DNA of 64,000 bases, from NCBI GenBank assembly GCA_021292105.1, contig CM037869.1, positions 8,962,704 through 9,026,703 on the forward strand, read 5' to 3'. Shown here in pieces: positions 12,120-25,100 of this stretch. The position numbers and the translations under genes were made by a program. The notes below the pieces were generated by a model. It was given only the letters and a program-made list of their open reading frames with translations, was not told where the DNA came from and did not search any database. Origin of the DNA: Anadara kagoshimensis (lineage: Eukaryota > Mollusca > Bivalvia > Arcoida > Arcidae). Within the stretch, counting starts at the first letter, position 1; every line of letters begins with the position of its first letter.

Positions 12120-13856
12120 CTAAAGTAGTGCAGTTCAGTTTAGACAGGTTTTCTGTATTACAGTTCAGTTTATACAGGTGGTTTTCATTAGTTCAGTTCA
12201 GTTTAGACAGGTTTTCTGTAGTTCAGTTCAGTTTAGACAGGTTTTCTGTATTACAGTTCAGTTTATACAGGTGGTTTTCATTAGTTCATTTTAGACAGGT
12301 TTTCATTAGTTCAGTTCAGTTGAGACAGGATTTCATTAGTTCAGTTCAGTTTAGACAGGTTTTCATTAGTTCAGTTCAGTTAAGGCAAGTTTTCTGTAGT
12401 TCAGTTCAGTTTAGGCAAGTTTTCTGTGGCTCAGTTCAGTTTAGACAGGATTCCTGTAGTTCAGTTCAGTTTAGACAGGTTTTCATTAGTTCAGTTTAGA
12501 CAGGTCTTCTGTAGTTCAGTTCAGTTTAGACAGGTTTTCATTAGTTCAGTTCAGTTTAGAAGGTTTTCATTAGTTCAGTTCAGTTTAGACAGGTTTTCAT
12601 TAGTTCAGTTCAGTTGAGACAGGATTTCTGTAGTTCAGTTCAGTTTAGACAAGTTTTCTGTAGTTCAATTTAGATAGGTCTTCTGTAGTTCAGTTCAGTT
12701 TAGACAGGTTTTCATTAGTTCAGTTCAGTTTAGAAGGTTTTCATTAGTTCAGTTCAGTTGAGACAGGAATTCTGTAGTTCAGTTCAGTTTAGATAGGTTT
12801 TCTGTAGTTCAGTTCAGTTTAGACAGGTTTTCATTAGTTCAGTTTAGACAGGTCTTCTGTAGTTCAGTTCCGTTTAGACAGGTTGTCTGTAGTTCAGTTC
12901 AGTTTAGATGGGTTTTCATTAGTTCAGTTCAGTTTAGACAGGTTTTAATTAGTTCAGTTTAGACAGGTTTTCATTAGTTCAGTTCAGTTTAGACAAGTTT
13001 TCTGTGGCTCAGTTCAGTTTAGACAGGATTCCTGTAGTTCAGTTCAGTTTAGACAAAATTTCTGTAGTTCAGTTTAGTTTAGACAAGTTTTCTGTAGTTC
13101 AGTTCAGTTTAGACAGGTTTTCTGTAGTTCAGTTCAGTTTAGACAGGTTTTCATTAGTTCAGTTCAGTTTAGAAGGTTTTCATTAGTTCAGTTCAGTTGA
13201 GACAGGAATTCTGTAGTTCAGTTCAGTTTAGATAGGTTTTCTGTAGTTCAGTTCAGTTTAGACAGGTTTTCATTAGTTCAGTTTAGACAGGTCTTCTGTA
13301 GTTCAGTTCCGTTTAGACAGGTTGTCTGTAGTTCAGTTCAGTTTAGATGGGTTTTCATTAGTTCAGTTCAGTTTAGACAGGTTTTAATTAGTTCAGTTTA
13401 GACAGGTTTTCATTAGTTCAGTTCAGTTTAGACAAGTTTTCTGTGGCTCAGTTCAGTTTAGACAGGATTCCTGTAGTTCAGTTCAGTTTAGACAAAATTT
13501 CTGTAGTTCAGTTTAGTTTAGACAAGTTTTCTGTAGTTCAGTTCAGTTTAGACAGGTTTTCTGTAGTTCAGTTCAGTTTAGACAGGTTTTCATTAGTTCA
13601 GTTCAGTTAAGGCAAGTTTTCTGTAGCTCAGTTCAGTTTAGACAGGTTTTCTGTGGCTCAGTTCAGTTTAGACAGGATTCCTGTAGTTCAGTTCAGTTTA
13701 GACAGGTTTTCTGTAGTTCAGTTCAGTTTAGACAAAATTTCTGTAGTTCAGTTTAGACAAAATTTCTGTAGTTCAGTTTAGTTTAGACAAGTTTTCTGTA
13801 GCTCAGTTCAGTTTAGACAGGTTTTCTGTAGTTAAGTTCAGCTTAGACAGGTTTTC
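12120..13856. repeat. 30-bp minisatellite with a 439-bp internal duplication
   Basis: The unit is agttcagttcagtttagaca ggttttctgt (30 bp) with frequent variants ending ttttcatt, or shortened to a single agttcagttt. A block starting about 12680 recurs from about 13119, offset 439 bp, and I see no difference between the two over the length read. Open frames in it are repeat artefacts. Confidence 0.95.
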
Positions 13857-14772
13857 AAAGATTCAAAACAAAAACTAATAATTAGTAGGAAAAAGTAATT
13901 TATTTTACTGGTAACAGAAATACATAACCTGTCTAACTGTTAAAACTTGTGATCTTGAACAACTAGAGGTGAGTGGAAAATTAGACCCAGGGTTAAAACT
14001 GGTGACCTTGAACCTTGCATGAGTGAACATTTAGACCAAGGGTTAAAACTGTTAACCTTGAACCAGAAGTCAGTAGGATTATGAGCCCTTTATTCAAATA
14101 TTTAGTCCATCCGCTTCTCATTATTAAAGCCTGTAGACTCAACTGGCTTTGGCTACTTCCAGTGTCATTGGGATGGAATGATTGAGATTATCCCTTGCTA
14201 TTCCATTACAAGTTTCACTCAAGCATCTGTGACATAACCTACCGTATTATCTTAATTCAGTTGTACTGGAGCAGTATGGAATTTAATGTTTTGAGTTCAA
14301 CACAACAAACCATAAATCATGAGTTTCTGACCTTTACCACTCTACCACTCATCTCAAACACTTTTAGTGGAGGAAACCAGAGGGCCAGAACTTCTCACAG
14401 TAGTTTTTTGTCTTGAGTGGAATTTAATGGCAATTACAATCAATATTGACCTGTTAGATAACAGTTTGGATATAAGTGTGGAACTAACAGTTTCAATATT
14501 TTCAGGTGTGGAAAAAAGGTTATTTTTTATAGAATTTATAAAGTGTTAAATGTGGAAAATAACAATAAACATATGGGATAAAAAATGATTGACTACCAAC
14601 ATGTAGTAGTGACCTTAGCCTGACCCATGTCCAGTCAGATATAGCTACGGTGAGGGGATTGACCGCTAGGTTGATGTATACAGTAGTCAGTAGCTGGTAA
14701 ATGAAACATGTTGATGTGATCAGATAAGAACAAATGTGGAATACAAATCATTTGTTATAGTTATGGGGTACT
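13857..14772. other. Non-coding with a 45-bp duplication and a SINE scrap
   Basis: About 13965-14065 contains two copies of a segment with agacc(c/a)agggttaaaact and gaccttgaacc. At about 14356-14412 the words gtggaggaaaccagaggg and cttctcaca match an antisense fragment of SINE family V. No exon seen. Confidence 0.45.
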
Positions 14773-14952
14773 TACAGTCCAACTGCCTTAAAGGCCACCT
14801 CTATATAAGGGCCACCTGCTTGTAATGGCCAGTAGAATTATAACCCAATTGTTCTTTATTCATATTATTTGAAACTGTACATAAAGGTCACCTTCCTAAA
14901 AAGGCAACTTTCACTGGTTACCTTGGGTGGTCATTATAGACAGGTTTGACTA
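14773..14952 (-). mobile_element. MITE family M1, opposite orientation
   Basis: Starts tacagtccaactgcct and ends agacaggtttgacta, with TA at both ends. The interior is the reverse complement of the copy at 7519, for example accttgggtggtcattatag. Confidence 0.75.
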
Positions 14953-15435
14953 TTTGTAATATTAATGTTGATCTGATATTGATGATAACACACATTATCA
15001 TCATCATTGGTAATTTGTGAAACAATAGTCCTTTTTAAGGATTTTTTTTTTTTTTTACAAATTTTCTAAAATAGGTTAATTTTATAAAGAATTTCTCAGG
15101 AATTAGTAGCCAATAGCCATTTTGGTTACCTGGAATGGAAACATAGTAGTACTTTGTAACGGTGACACTTTAAAGTCTGATGGACATCTTCTTGATTTGT
15201 AAAGGCCCAAGAGATTTACTGATCACTTTATCAAACGAACAACCCAGACTGCTACACTGTAATTGACAGTTAGATTTACTGTAGGATATTGTGCATCAAG
15301 TATCTATAGAAACAGTAGTTGCTAACAGGGAAACAAGGATAACAATTTAACAAGCCATTGTATTGTTTTATTCCTTCAATTTTCTTTTTGTTTGTTTACT
15401 TTTCCTGTTCCTATCTTTCCCTGAATGTCTCTGTA
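14953..15435. other. Non-coding stretch
   Basis: No exon recognised; a poly-T run lies at about 15042-15056. Confidence 0.4.
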
Positions 15436-15586
15436 TATGTTAACAATATTGACATGTCCGTTTGACCTTTTATTAGGAATATTCATATATGATGATCCAC
15501 ACATGCATGTATCCATGATGTAGACAATATAAACACATAGTCCCCATTAAAGGTCAAGCAGAAAGGTCAAAGTTGTTTGCCGCTAC
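15436..15586. mobile_element. MITE family M3, about 150 bp
   Basis: Left end ttaacaatattgacatgtcc with tttgacctttta; right end ttaaaggtcaagcagaaagg with tcaaagttgttt. The ends are imperfect inverted repeats of about 40 bp. The family is best seen at 42959-43194. Confidence 0.65.
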
Positions 15587-15699
15587 ATATCTATATGTGG
15601 GTGTATGAGGGAGTGAAAGACTGTATGTGTCCTTGTGTTGTTTTTTGTCACTTGTATATATATTGTAAAATGTGAAAAAATATAAATAATAAAAAAAAA

Positions 15700-15802
15700 A
15701 AAAATATAAACACCTGTGTTATCTATGCCTAAATGCACTGGTCTGTGATAAATATATGAATTAAAGGTCAAGCAGACAGGTCAGTGTTGTATACCTATAC
15801 CT
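15700..15802. mobile_element. MITE family M3, right-hand fragment
   Basis: The segment aattaaaggtcaagcagaca ggtcagtgttgtatacctata is the right terminal repeat of family M3. Before it, ataaacacctgtgtt resembles the interior of the 42959 copy. The left end is lost, replaced by an A-rich tract. Confidence 0.6.
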
Positions 15803-17400
15803 GGCTGCTGAGTTCAGGATGCATTACAAAAAAGATACCCTGTAAATTCAGATGTTGTGCTCATAATGATGAATTATATGCTAATTTAAAAAATAAAAAA
15901 ATAATAAAATAAAAAATCCATAGTCATTATGATATAAAAGTAATTTACATAACATTGATCACAGCTTTTATCATCAGGCACCCAATAACAGACTTATCAT
16001 CTGTCATTTAATAACATTAGACTATAGTCTGTTTCACAAAAGTTATCAGTAGCCCAGCCTGTACTTGTATTTATAGATTTTCTGGAATTCAGGAATGAGG
16101 TATAAGAAATGTTTGTATTGATCAGTACATAGGAGATTTGGTTTATACTACAACCAGCTGTAGTCAGGCATCTGATCTGACTGACTGGCTGTGTCGTTGT
16201 TGTGCTCGTTGAATGAACGAACGACACAGGGCTGGAGGAGTTGTGAGCTGTGTGGGTTGACAGGATTTGAGGGGGATTTGCTTTATGTTGAATACTGTGT
16301 GTTGGTGGGGCATTGGAGTAGGTGGCAGTAAGGAGGAGTATCCTCATTAGAGGGGAAAATATAGGTATGCATATTTATTTTATTTGCACTCTGAGTTTGA
16401 CAGTAATAATGCAAGTTGAATATGCATATTTAGCAGGTTTAGCTGTGTGATATGCCGTTTTAGACAGATATCCATGGTAACAGTTTTACTCATTAATTAA
16501 TCATTTAGATTACTTACATAAATCAGTATAGGTATAGTCAGTGGTGTGTTTATTTCTCTGTAAAATTTCTTAATTTTTGTTTTTATTTTCATAATTCATG
16601 TGGTAGACTCAAGGGAGATAATTATGTGTATTTTTGTCTTTTCACTGGTAAGAATTTCTAATATCGTTAATTGTTCAGTTTATTTACTAGTATTTATTTA
16701 TTTATTTATTGTATTTTTAGTCATAAACTGTACATGTATTTACAAACTAAAAATGTAAAATTTATGTTTTATGGTATTACTTTAAGTTTACCTCCCATTT
16801 TCACCTCCGCCCACGACAGTTTTTATGGTTAGAACATTCCATAGTTTATATTTGATTCAGATATCACATATACCTTACAGGTATGATATATGATATGGAT
16901 GGTTTTGCGTTTTTCTATTTTAATGAGAAATAATTCAAATTTTAATATAAAAAGATGTTGATATATTAAAATTTTGAACTTGACACAAAAACATTGTTAA
17001 GATTATTTACCTTCGGTTAGTCTTAATATTCACTGTATAAATAAAAATGAATTTAGTGGTAAAACACCTGGTGTATTTTGTTACAATTACACATTGGAAG
17101 GAAATTTTTAAAAAAATGAAAATGACAGAATCAAGCCATTATAAACATTTCTGTAAATAATTTTTTTCAAAAATTATATGGAATATAATCTAGGGGTGGA
17201 TAGGTGATGGGTTTCAATTCACATCAAATTTTATGGGTGGAGGGTATGAAATTAAAGTATAATGTCCCCATTTCCTGGGTTTGGATTTCATGGGTGGAGG
17301 ATATAAAATAGGAGTCTTATGCCCTCTATTTCCTTGGTTTTAACTTTATGGGTGGAGAGTACATATTTGGAGTCTTGTGTGCCTTTTCCTGGGTTTGTGA
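15803..17400. other. Non-coding stretch with a short tandem block
   Basis: No exon recognised. Between about 17175 and 17400 a loose ~70-bp unit with atgggtggag(g/a)gtat and cctgggtttg recurs three times, just before the 50-bp array. About 17110-17170 carries the dispersed AT-rich motif seen near 4960 and 47500. Confidence 0.4.
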
Positions 17401-18354
17401 GTTGTATACAATATAATATAAGCAGGATTTATATTCAATGTGTGCCTGGTTTTGTATACAATATAATATAAGCAGGATTTATATTTAGTCAGTACCTGGT
17501 TTTGTATACAATATAATATAAGCAGGATTTATATTCAATGTGTGCCTGGTTTTGTATACAATATAATATAAGCAGGATTTATATTTAATCTGTACCTGGT
17601 TTTGTATACAATTTAATATAGGCAGGATTTATATTCAATGTGTGCCTGGTTTTGTATACAATATAATATAAGCAGGATTTATATTTAGTCAGTACCTGGT
17701 TTTGTATACAATTTAATATAGGCAGGATTTATATTCAATGTGTGCCTGGTTTTGTATACAGTATAATATAAGCAGGATTTATATTTAGTCAGTACCTGGT
17801 TTTGTATACAATTTAATATAGGCAGGATTTATATTTAATCTGTACCTGGTTTTGTATACAATATAATATAAGCAGGATTTATATTCAATGTGTGCCTGGT
17901 TTTGTATACAATATAATATAAGCGGGATTTATATTTAGTCAGTACCTGGTTTTGTATACAATTTAATATAGGCAGGATTTATATTCAATGTGTGCCTGGT
18001 TTTGTATACAATATAATATAAGCAGGATTTATATTTAGTCAGTACCTGGTTTTGTATACAATTTAATATAGGCAGGATTTATATTCAATGTGTGCCTGGT
18101 TTTGTATACAATATAATATAAGCGGGATTTATATTTAGTCAGTACCTGGTTTTGTATACAATTTAATATAGGCAGGATTTATATTCAATGTGTGCCTGGT
18201 TTTGTATACAATATAATATAAGCAGGATTTATATTTAGTCAGTACCTGGTTTTGTATACAATTTAATATAGGCAGGATTTATATTCAATCTGTACCTGGT
18301 TTTGTATACAATTTAATATAAGCAAGATTTATATTCAATGTGTGCCTGGTTTTG
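17401..18354. repeat. 50-bp satellite-like array with 100-bp higher-order structure
   Basis: Nineteen head-to-tail 50-bp units (tttgtatacaatataatata agcaggatttatatt..., ending cctggt). Two main types alternate: one with caatgtgtg before cctggt, one with tagtcagta. A second variable site (atataatataagc versus atttaatataggc) is linked to type from about the fifth unit on, so the evolving unit is a 100-bp dimer. Period is exact, with almost no indels. Confidence 0.95.
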
Positions 18355-18501
18355 CATGTTTATAAGAGACCACTTTCCTGTTAATATCAGATCGTCTATA
18401 ATGTAAATTTGTCTTATTATAACTATATGATGGTATATGTACAGTAAACAAACTCACTGTATGAATCTACACTAGCCAGGAAATTTGATGTCTAATAGTA
18501 T

Positions 18502-18504
<3 letters not shown>

Positions 18505-18553
<49 letters not shown>

Positions 18554-18598
18554 GAGTTTGATATCTCTCTCTCTCTCTCTTTCTCTCTCTCCTAGGGG
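18505..18598. repeat. (CT)n microsatellite
   Basis: Two CT tracts separated by tgggagtttgata. The short Ser/Leu ORF across it is an artefact. Confidence 0.9.
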
Positions 18599-19120
18599 GA
18601 ATCTAATGTGTTCTGGTATTGATCTCTTAATTAGTCTCTGTCTTTTTCTCTCTCATTTGATTTCCAACCATTTGATTGAATGTATCTATAATTGGATATG
18701 GAACTATATCACCTCAGAGTTCCCTGTTAATTCAGTGTTATTCCTTGAATTTGGGCCATAAATGTCTCTACACAAATGTTAAGGGATATTTATCATGGTG
18801 TACAGCAGCAAACCCTATTTAGTAACATTTATTTATAAGGGTTTATGATACTGATTTACCTGTATGTATGGTGAACATGAAATAATAAAAAAAACTGTAA
18901 AACAGTAGGAAGATTGGAAGTATCAACTTTCATTTATACTTTCCACGTAAATTTTGAATTTGACTAAAAAACAAAATCAAGTCAGTTTGAACATTTCTGT
19001 GAAAAATGATATTTTAAATTTTTACATAAAAAATAATTAGTAAGTGGGTTTGATGGGAGGGTTTACAACAAGAAGTCTTACTAAACAGTATTCCTCTGTA
19101 AAGTACATACGCGCGGTATA
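18599..19120. other. Non-coding stretch
   Basis: No exon recognised; about 18930-19015 has the dispersed AT-rich motif (tttctgtgaaaaatgat region). Confidence 0.4.
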
Positions 19121-19302
19121 TACAGTCAAACCTATTGACAGGCCACCCAAGAGAATCAGTGAAAGTGACCTTTATGGGCAGGTGGTCCTTATATACAAGT
19201 TTAATCAACATGAATAAATACTATTCGGGATACATTTTTACAGAATCTCAAAAGCAGGTGTCCCTTATATAAAGGTGAGCCTTAAGGCTGTTTTGACTGA
19301 AT
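19121..19302 (+). mobile_element. MITE family M1
   Basis: Begins tacagtcaaacctattgaca, shares gacctttatgggcaggtgg with the 7519 copy, and ends ttttgactgaata. Flanking TA on the left; the right end is worn. Confidence 0.7.
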
Positions 19303-19738
19303 ATACTAAAATAAAAGTTATAAGAACATGATATGTAAAAGATGAACAATACAGATGTATTATCTTTATAGTGTGCCTTAATAAACAGAGATTTTAATAA
19401 ATTGTCTATTTTAATATTCAAAGTAGGAAGTACAAGTACATGCATATGTAGATGTGTGAGGATATATATATAAATACAAGGTAAACATGTTCAGGGTTGT
19501 CGTCCATCTGTTGACATGTACGGTGTTCATCGTGACTGGTGTAACACAGTGTTTTGAATTTGTGACATTATACGGATGTTATGTCACATAAACCTCGTAG
19601 GTGTTACATAAGTATATAAAATAGGTACACGCTTACATGTTACATCTTATACAGGATATATATATACAGAGTAAGTATGGATATACATATATATATTATA
19701 TGGATTGTTATACATGTATAATATCCATTAACAGCTTG
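19303..19738. other. Non-coding stretch
   Basis: AT-rich with tatata tracts; no exon or element ends recognised. Confidence 0.4.
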
Positions 19739-20350
19739 AAGGTGTTTGATGGATTAACGATTGATTGATTGATTGGTGGGTTTGTTGGTTTATCAGGTTT
19801 TGTCGGTGGGTCAGTCGGTTGATTGATGATTGATTGATTGGTGGGTTTGCTGGTTGGCCGGTTTTGTCGATGGGAAAGTCGATTGATTGATGATTGATTG
19901 ATTGATCGGTGGGTTTGCTGGTTGGTCAGTTTTGTTGGTGGGTCAGTCGGTTGATTGATTGATTTTTTAAGTATGGTTGATTGATTGATTGCCCAATACA
20001 TAAATTGTTGGATACAATGGATGGGTAGATAAAAGGTGATTGATTGATTGATTGATTGATTGGTGGCAGGTTGTCTGACTTTGTTATGGGATTGATGTTT
20101 GATTGATTTATTGATTTATTGATTGATCTATCTGTGGCAGATTGTCTGATTTTTTGATTGGATTGATGTATGGATAAAAATCTATAGGATTTATGAGTGG
20201 ATGGGGTAAAATGGCTTGGTGAATAGCTGGAGATGGATAGGCTGGTGGGTTGATGGATAACTGAATACATGTGGTTGTATGAAAAGATAGGTGGGTTGGT
20301 GTTTGGGTGGATGAAAACATAGTTTGAATGATAAGTTGATAGTCGAATCA
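19739..20350. repeat. GATT-rich simple repeat region
   Basis: Runs of (gatt)n alternate with ggtgggtttgttggt and gtggcaggttgtctga blocks. Minus-strand ORFs full of Asn/Gln/Pro/Ser are products of the tetranucleotide. Confidence 0.85.
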
Positions 20351-20800
20351 ATTGAAACCATAGTTGGAATGAAGGGATAGGATAGTTGTGTTTTTAGCTG
20401 CTACAGCTGATGCTAGAAGTAACTTTATAGAGAAGGTAAATGTACAGTGGTGTAGTCATCCTACCTGATCTATGTCTTATCCTATAATATTGATAGGTTT
20501 CCTACTAACTCAATCAGGACTGTAAAATATCTGAATAATGATTATAATATCTGGGTTACTGTATTCATGGTATATATAGTTTATGATTTCAGGTAGTGTG
20601 ACCTTGTTGTACCTATAATAAGGTTACCTAGATAGGCAGTAATAGAAATAATAAGCCAATACACACAGAGAGATAATAAGCTTTAAATTTTACAGTCTAA
20701 TACACATAAATATAATACATATATATTACAAAATAGCATCATTGTTTATATGATTTATCTGTCTGTGTATAGTGATACCCGCTCAAATGTTACCTGTATG
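20351..20800. other. Non-coding stretch
   Basis: No exon, repeat or element recognised. Confidence 0.4.
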
Positions 20801-20866
20801 TAGGTACAGGTAAACAACACTGACCTGTCTGCTTGACCTTTCATTAAGATTACTCATATCATAGTT
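20801..20866. mobile_element. MITE family M3, left-end fragment
   Basis: The words acaggtaaacaacactgacc tgtctgcttgacctttcatt match the left terminal repeat of 42959-43194. The rest is missing, possibly cut by the adjoining SINE. Confidence 0.6.
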
Positions 20867-20871
20867 AATTG

Positions 20872-21200
20872 GAATGGTGTTTAACATCCTAGTCAAGAAT
20901 ATTTCACTTATATCAAGACGTTGCCAGCTACAGGCAAAGGTGCAGAAATTCTTCCTGTGTGTTGAGCTGATAGCATTATACAGCAGGGTTTTTTATTGTG
21001 CCATGCCTATCGTGACATGGGACCTTGTTTATTTTAAGTTCCCATCCGAAAGAACCACAACTTTTATTTCGTAATGCTGAGTGCTTGCGAAAGAACAGTC
21101 ACTACCCACTTTCAAGTCTTTGGTCAGCCCCAGTCTGTGTTTGAATCCCAGACCTCCGACTTATGGAGCGAGCACTCTACCAACTAAGCTACCACAGTGG
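20872..21200 (-). mobile_element. tRNA-headed SINE, family Q, full length, antisense
   Basis: Plus-strand order is tail (ggtgtttaacatcctagtca), body (gtgacatgggaccttg, agtgcttgcgaaagaacagt) and head (gagcactctaccaactaagc taccacagtgg). Read on the minus strand it carries the tRNA-like A box and B box. Confidence 0.85.
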
Positions 21201-21407
21201 TCATAGTGGATGGGCTTTTATTGGCAACTCTGACTAGTGTCAAGTACATTCAGCTGCAAAATTCTTTATTTTTATTCAGTTGTTAAATGTGTAATAAAAT
21301 AAAATCAAACAACAAAGCAGGAACAAAAGAACAAAGAAATACTCAATTTATTATGATTAAAATATAACCAATTAGAGATTTCCTGTATGCTGAAAATAGA
21401 GGCTGGC

Positions 21408-21479
21408 ATAGTGAACTACATTTCTGGCTACTGATAACTAACATGGTGACCTACATTTCTGGCCACTCATTACTAACAT
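21408..21479. repeat. 35-bp minisatellite, left part, ending in LINE target duplication
   Basis: About two units of actaacatggtgacctacat ttctggctactaatt. The last 17 bases (21463-21479, ccactcattactaacat) are repeated exactly at 29171-29187, on the far side of the LINE. Confidence 0.9.
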
Positions 21480-21758
21480 TTTTTTTTTTTGTAATTGATA
21501 TTTTTTATTGGCCAGACTTAACTAATGGATGAATGATGCCAGGGTTGGAACCTGCCCTGGGTTCATCATACTTACAAATTTTAGCCACAAAATATTTTTA
21601 ACAAAAATTTACATAATATTTGTATATATACTAGGTATATTTAACATATACATACTTAATATATTGTCAAATTTGGTACTTTACATTTTATATAGCATTT
21701 GGCAAATAAAGCTATTTCATGCAGTCTGGTTTTTTAAATTTGTTTTGGTATGCATGCA

Positions 21759-21796
<38 letters not shown>

Positions 21797-22124
21797 CATG
21801 TTAGCATATGCATGTGTGTGTGTGTGTGTGTGTGTGTAAGATAGATAGATAAAATGGAGATTGAGAGATAGGTTACCAGAAAGAATGACAGTGTAGCATA
21901 ATAGCGAAAAAAGGAGAAAATCTGGTAACAGGACTAGAAAACTAGACTAAGGAAGGAAGGAGGAAAGGAAGAAGTACTTGTCATATATTTTGTGTTTGTT
22001 TATATGCATACATTATCAATATTAAGCACAAAAGATGGACAGTTCACAGCATTAATCTTAGAGTGACAACAAAAAAAGAGAAAAAACATATCTCATAATT
22101 TAAATTCTGTTATTACAGTTATAT
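21480..22124 (-). other. LINE 3' UTR with CA repeat and poly-A end
   Basis: Between the ORF2 stop and the poly-A end. Contains a (TG)n tract on the plus strand (21761-21838) and purine-rich sequence (about 21940-21980). The element ends in plus-strand poly-T at 21480-21490, directly against the target duplication. Confidence 0.8.
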
Positions 22125-25100
22125 CTAACAAAGCTTGAACCATGGGAACCACAAAGTGTAAAATTCATCATAACGACAGTTTTTAAAAAGGATATAACGT
22201 TCTATTTCCAAATTCTTTTTTATTATGTTTTGAAGAGCAAAAATATTTAACTGATGCTTTTGTATTTTAGTTCTATATATATATTGTTTAATATTTAGTA
22301 TTAGCCAGTTAAGCACTTTGTTTTGTTTATCTGTATATCCTAATAAAATTACTTTTTTACTTAATTCTATTTGTTCATTTTTTGTGTTAAAGATCCATCT
22401 TTGGATAGATTCCCATAGTTCGTACACTTTATAACAGTCATAGAACAGGTGTTCCAGTGTTTCAACTTCATTGTTACAAAATGTACACTTATCCGAGTCA
22501 ACATAATTGATTTTATATAAGAATGAGTTTGTAGCTAAGATTCTATGCAGGATCCTGTACTGAAACCATTGGGAAGTTGTATTTTTTGTAATTTTGAATG
22601 GTAGAATATAGTAATTTCTCCATTCTAATTCAGAGATGTTATAGTTTAAATTTGCATATTTAGTCTGAGCTTTTGGATGGATATCGGTCCGCTTCAGAAC
22701 CCCATAAATCTCTTTGCAACCTTTTTCATCTTTAAGAATGGATTTTAAATTATATGACATTTTAGGTCTATTGAGATTCTGAAATGGGCAGACATCCAAT
22801 CCCAAAACTTTTTTTTGGTATGATTTTACACTACTTATTAAAGAATTATACTCTAGAAAATTAGAGTCTACATCATATCTTGCAATAAAACTTTCATACT
22901 TTAAGAATTTTCCATGAACATCCATTAGATCATGTATCATTGTTATATTCTTTTCTATATATTTTGTATAAATAATTGGTTTAAAATCTTTCCTTATATT
23001 ACTGTTATAGAAAATATTAACACTTGCCATATCTTCAAAATTTTTTGGAATTTCTTTTTTTTGGAGAATTTTCCAACTTTGTAAAACATCATTCCAAAAG
23101 TTGTTTATGATTTTTCTCTGTTTTATATCAATAAAATAATCTCCACAATTGTAAATTTCATCCAGATTTATATTTGTTATTACTTTGCTAAGTTTCGCCC
23201 ATTTTGATTCACTATTTTTAATAATTCTTCTAATCCATGTACATTTCAAAGCTGTAAAGAATTTTGGTAAACTAATCATTTTTATGCCTCCGTAACCATA
23301 ATCTTGAATAAGTATATCTCTTTTTATCTTCTCTGGCTTGTTTTCCCAAATGAAATTAAAAAATAATTTCTCTAGATCTTTTACTAGTTTCTCATTTGGA
23401 TTCGGTAGGGAAATAATTAAGTGGGTAATTTTTGGAATTATTAGAGTTTTTAATACAGTATTTCTTCCTAACATCGTCAATTTTCTATGTGACCAATTTT
23501 TTATAGTACTTTTAATTTCTTTTATTTTTAAGTCATAATTTTGATCTGTGATCTGATCTAAATTTACTGAAAAATTTATGCCTAGTAATTTAAAGTTTGT
23601 AACTCCCCACTCTAGTTTCCATTTATCTCGGTGAAAAACTTCGGATGAAAATTTTTTACTCCCAATCCATATAACTTTGGTTTTTGTATAATTAATTTTA
23701 AGTCCAGAAACTCCTGCATAGTAATCTAAAACTCTTAGAGTATTGTCTAGGGAACTGGGAGACCCATCTAACATAAAACTAGTATCGTCTGCATACTGGG
23801 ATATTAAATATTCTTCCCCTTCAATTTCTATTCCTTTTATTTCAGGATTTGATTTTATCAAAATTGCTAGTATCTCTGCACACAATATAAAAATATATGG
23901 TGATAAGGGATCACCTTGCCTGCAACCTCTTTCTAATTTAAATCTTTCCGATATGAAACCGTTTTGTGTAACTGCAGATTCTGCATTATTATATAGAGTT
24001 TGAATCCAACACTTAATAGAATCCTTGAAATTAAAAATAGATAAAACTTTTTGTATAAATTCCCATGAAACTGAATCGAATGCTTTTTCAAAATCAACAA
24101 GTAATAATAAGCCTGGCATATTGTTAATATCAGTATATTGCATTATATCATATATTAACCTAATATTTTCTCCTATAAAGCGACCTTTTATAAATCCTGT
24201 CTGATCTTTTGAAATAAGTGTATCAAGTGTTTTTTTAATTCTGTTTGCTATGCAGCCTGATGCAATTTTGTAGACACAATTTAATAAACTTATTGGTCTC
24301 CAGTTTTTTAAGTATTCTTTTTGTTTATCCGGTTTTGGTATACAAGTAATTATGCCTAGTTTCTGTGTATTGGACATTTCTTTTATGTTGTAACTATAAT
24401 TTATTGATCTTACTATAAAGTAACCAATGTCTATCCAAAAAAATTTAAAAAATTCGGTGGTAAAACCATCCGAGCCAGGACTTTTGTCATTTTTCATATT
24501 CTTTAAAAAATATTTTGCTTCAGAATAGGTTATCTCCCCTTCAATCAGTTTTGCTTCATCATCTGAAAGTATGTTGAAATTTAAGTATTTTAATTTTTCT
24601 ATAATACAGTCCTCATTTATTTTCCTAGGTTTTGAATAAAGTGTCTGATAAAAATTTTTTGTTTCCCTTAATATTTCTTTTTGGTCTGTTATAATTTCTC
24701 CATTTTCTTTTTCAATTTTTGCAATTAATTTACTGTAGTAATTTCTTGACTCCATATTACAGAAGTAATTTGTGGGTTTTTCGCCTTCTTCTATCCATTT
24801 TGCTTTCGCCCTTATAAAATGTCCCTTTAATTTTTCTTTTCTTAAATTCAAAAGTTCATTTTTTTTATCTTCTAAAATATCTATATTATTTTTGTCTTCG
24901 TTTTCTTCTAAAGTTTTAATATCTTCATTTAAGCACTGTTCTAATTTATTTTGTTCTTTTTTCTTGAAAGATGAATAGGATATAGTTTTGCCCCGGATTT
25001 CCATTAATAAGGTTTCTAAAAAAAGTTGGTCATTTACAGTTAATTGTAAATTTTCAGGATCTATAATATTAATCTGATTGATGTTATAAATGGGCACGGC

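Noticed and set aside
12128-13186. Several Gln/Phe/Ser-rich ORFs
   Set aside because: Products of the 30-bp minisatellite.
19708-20351. Asn/Gln/Pro-rich minus-strand ORFs
   Set aside because: GATT-type simple repeat.
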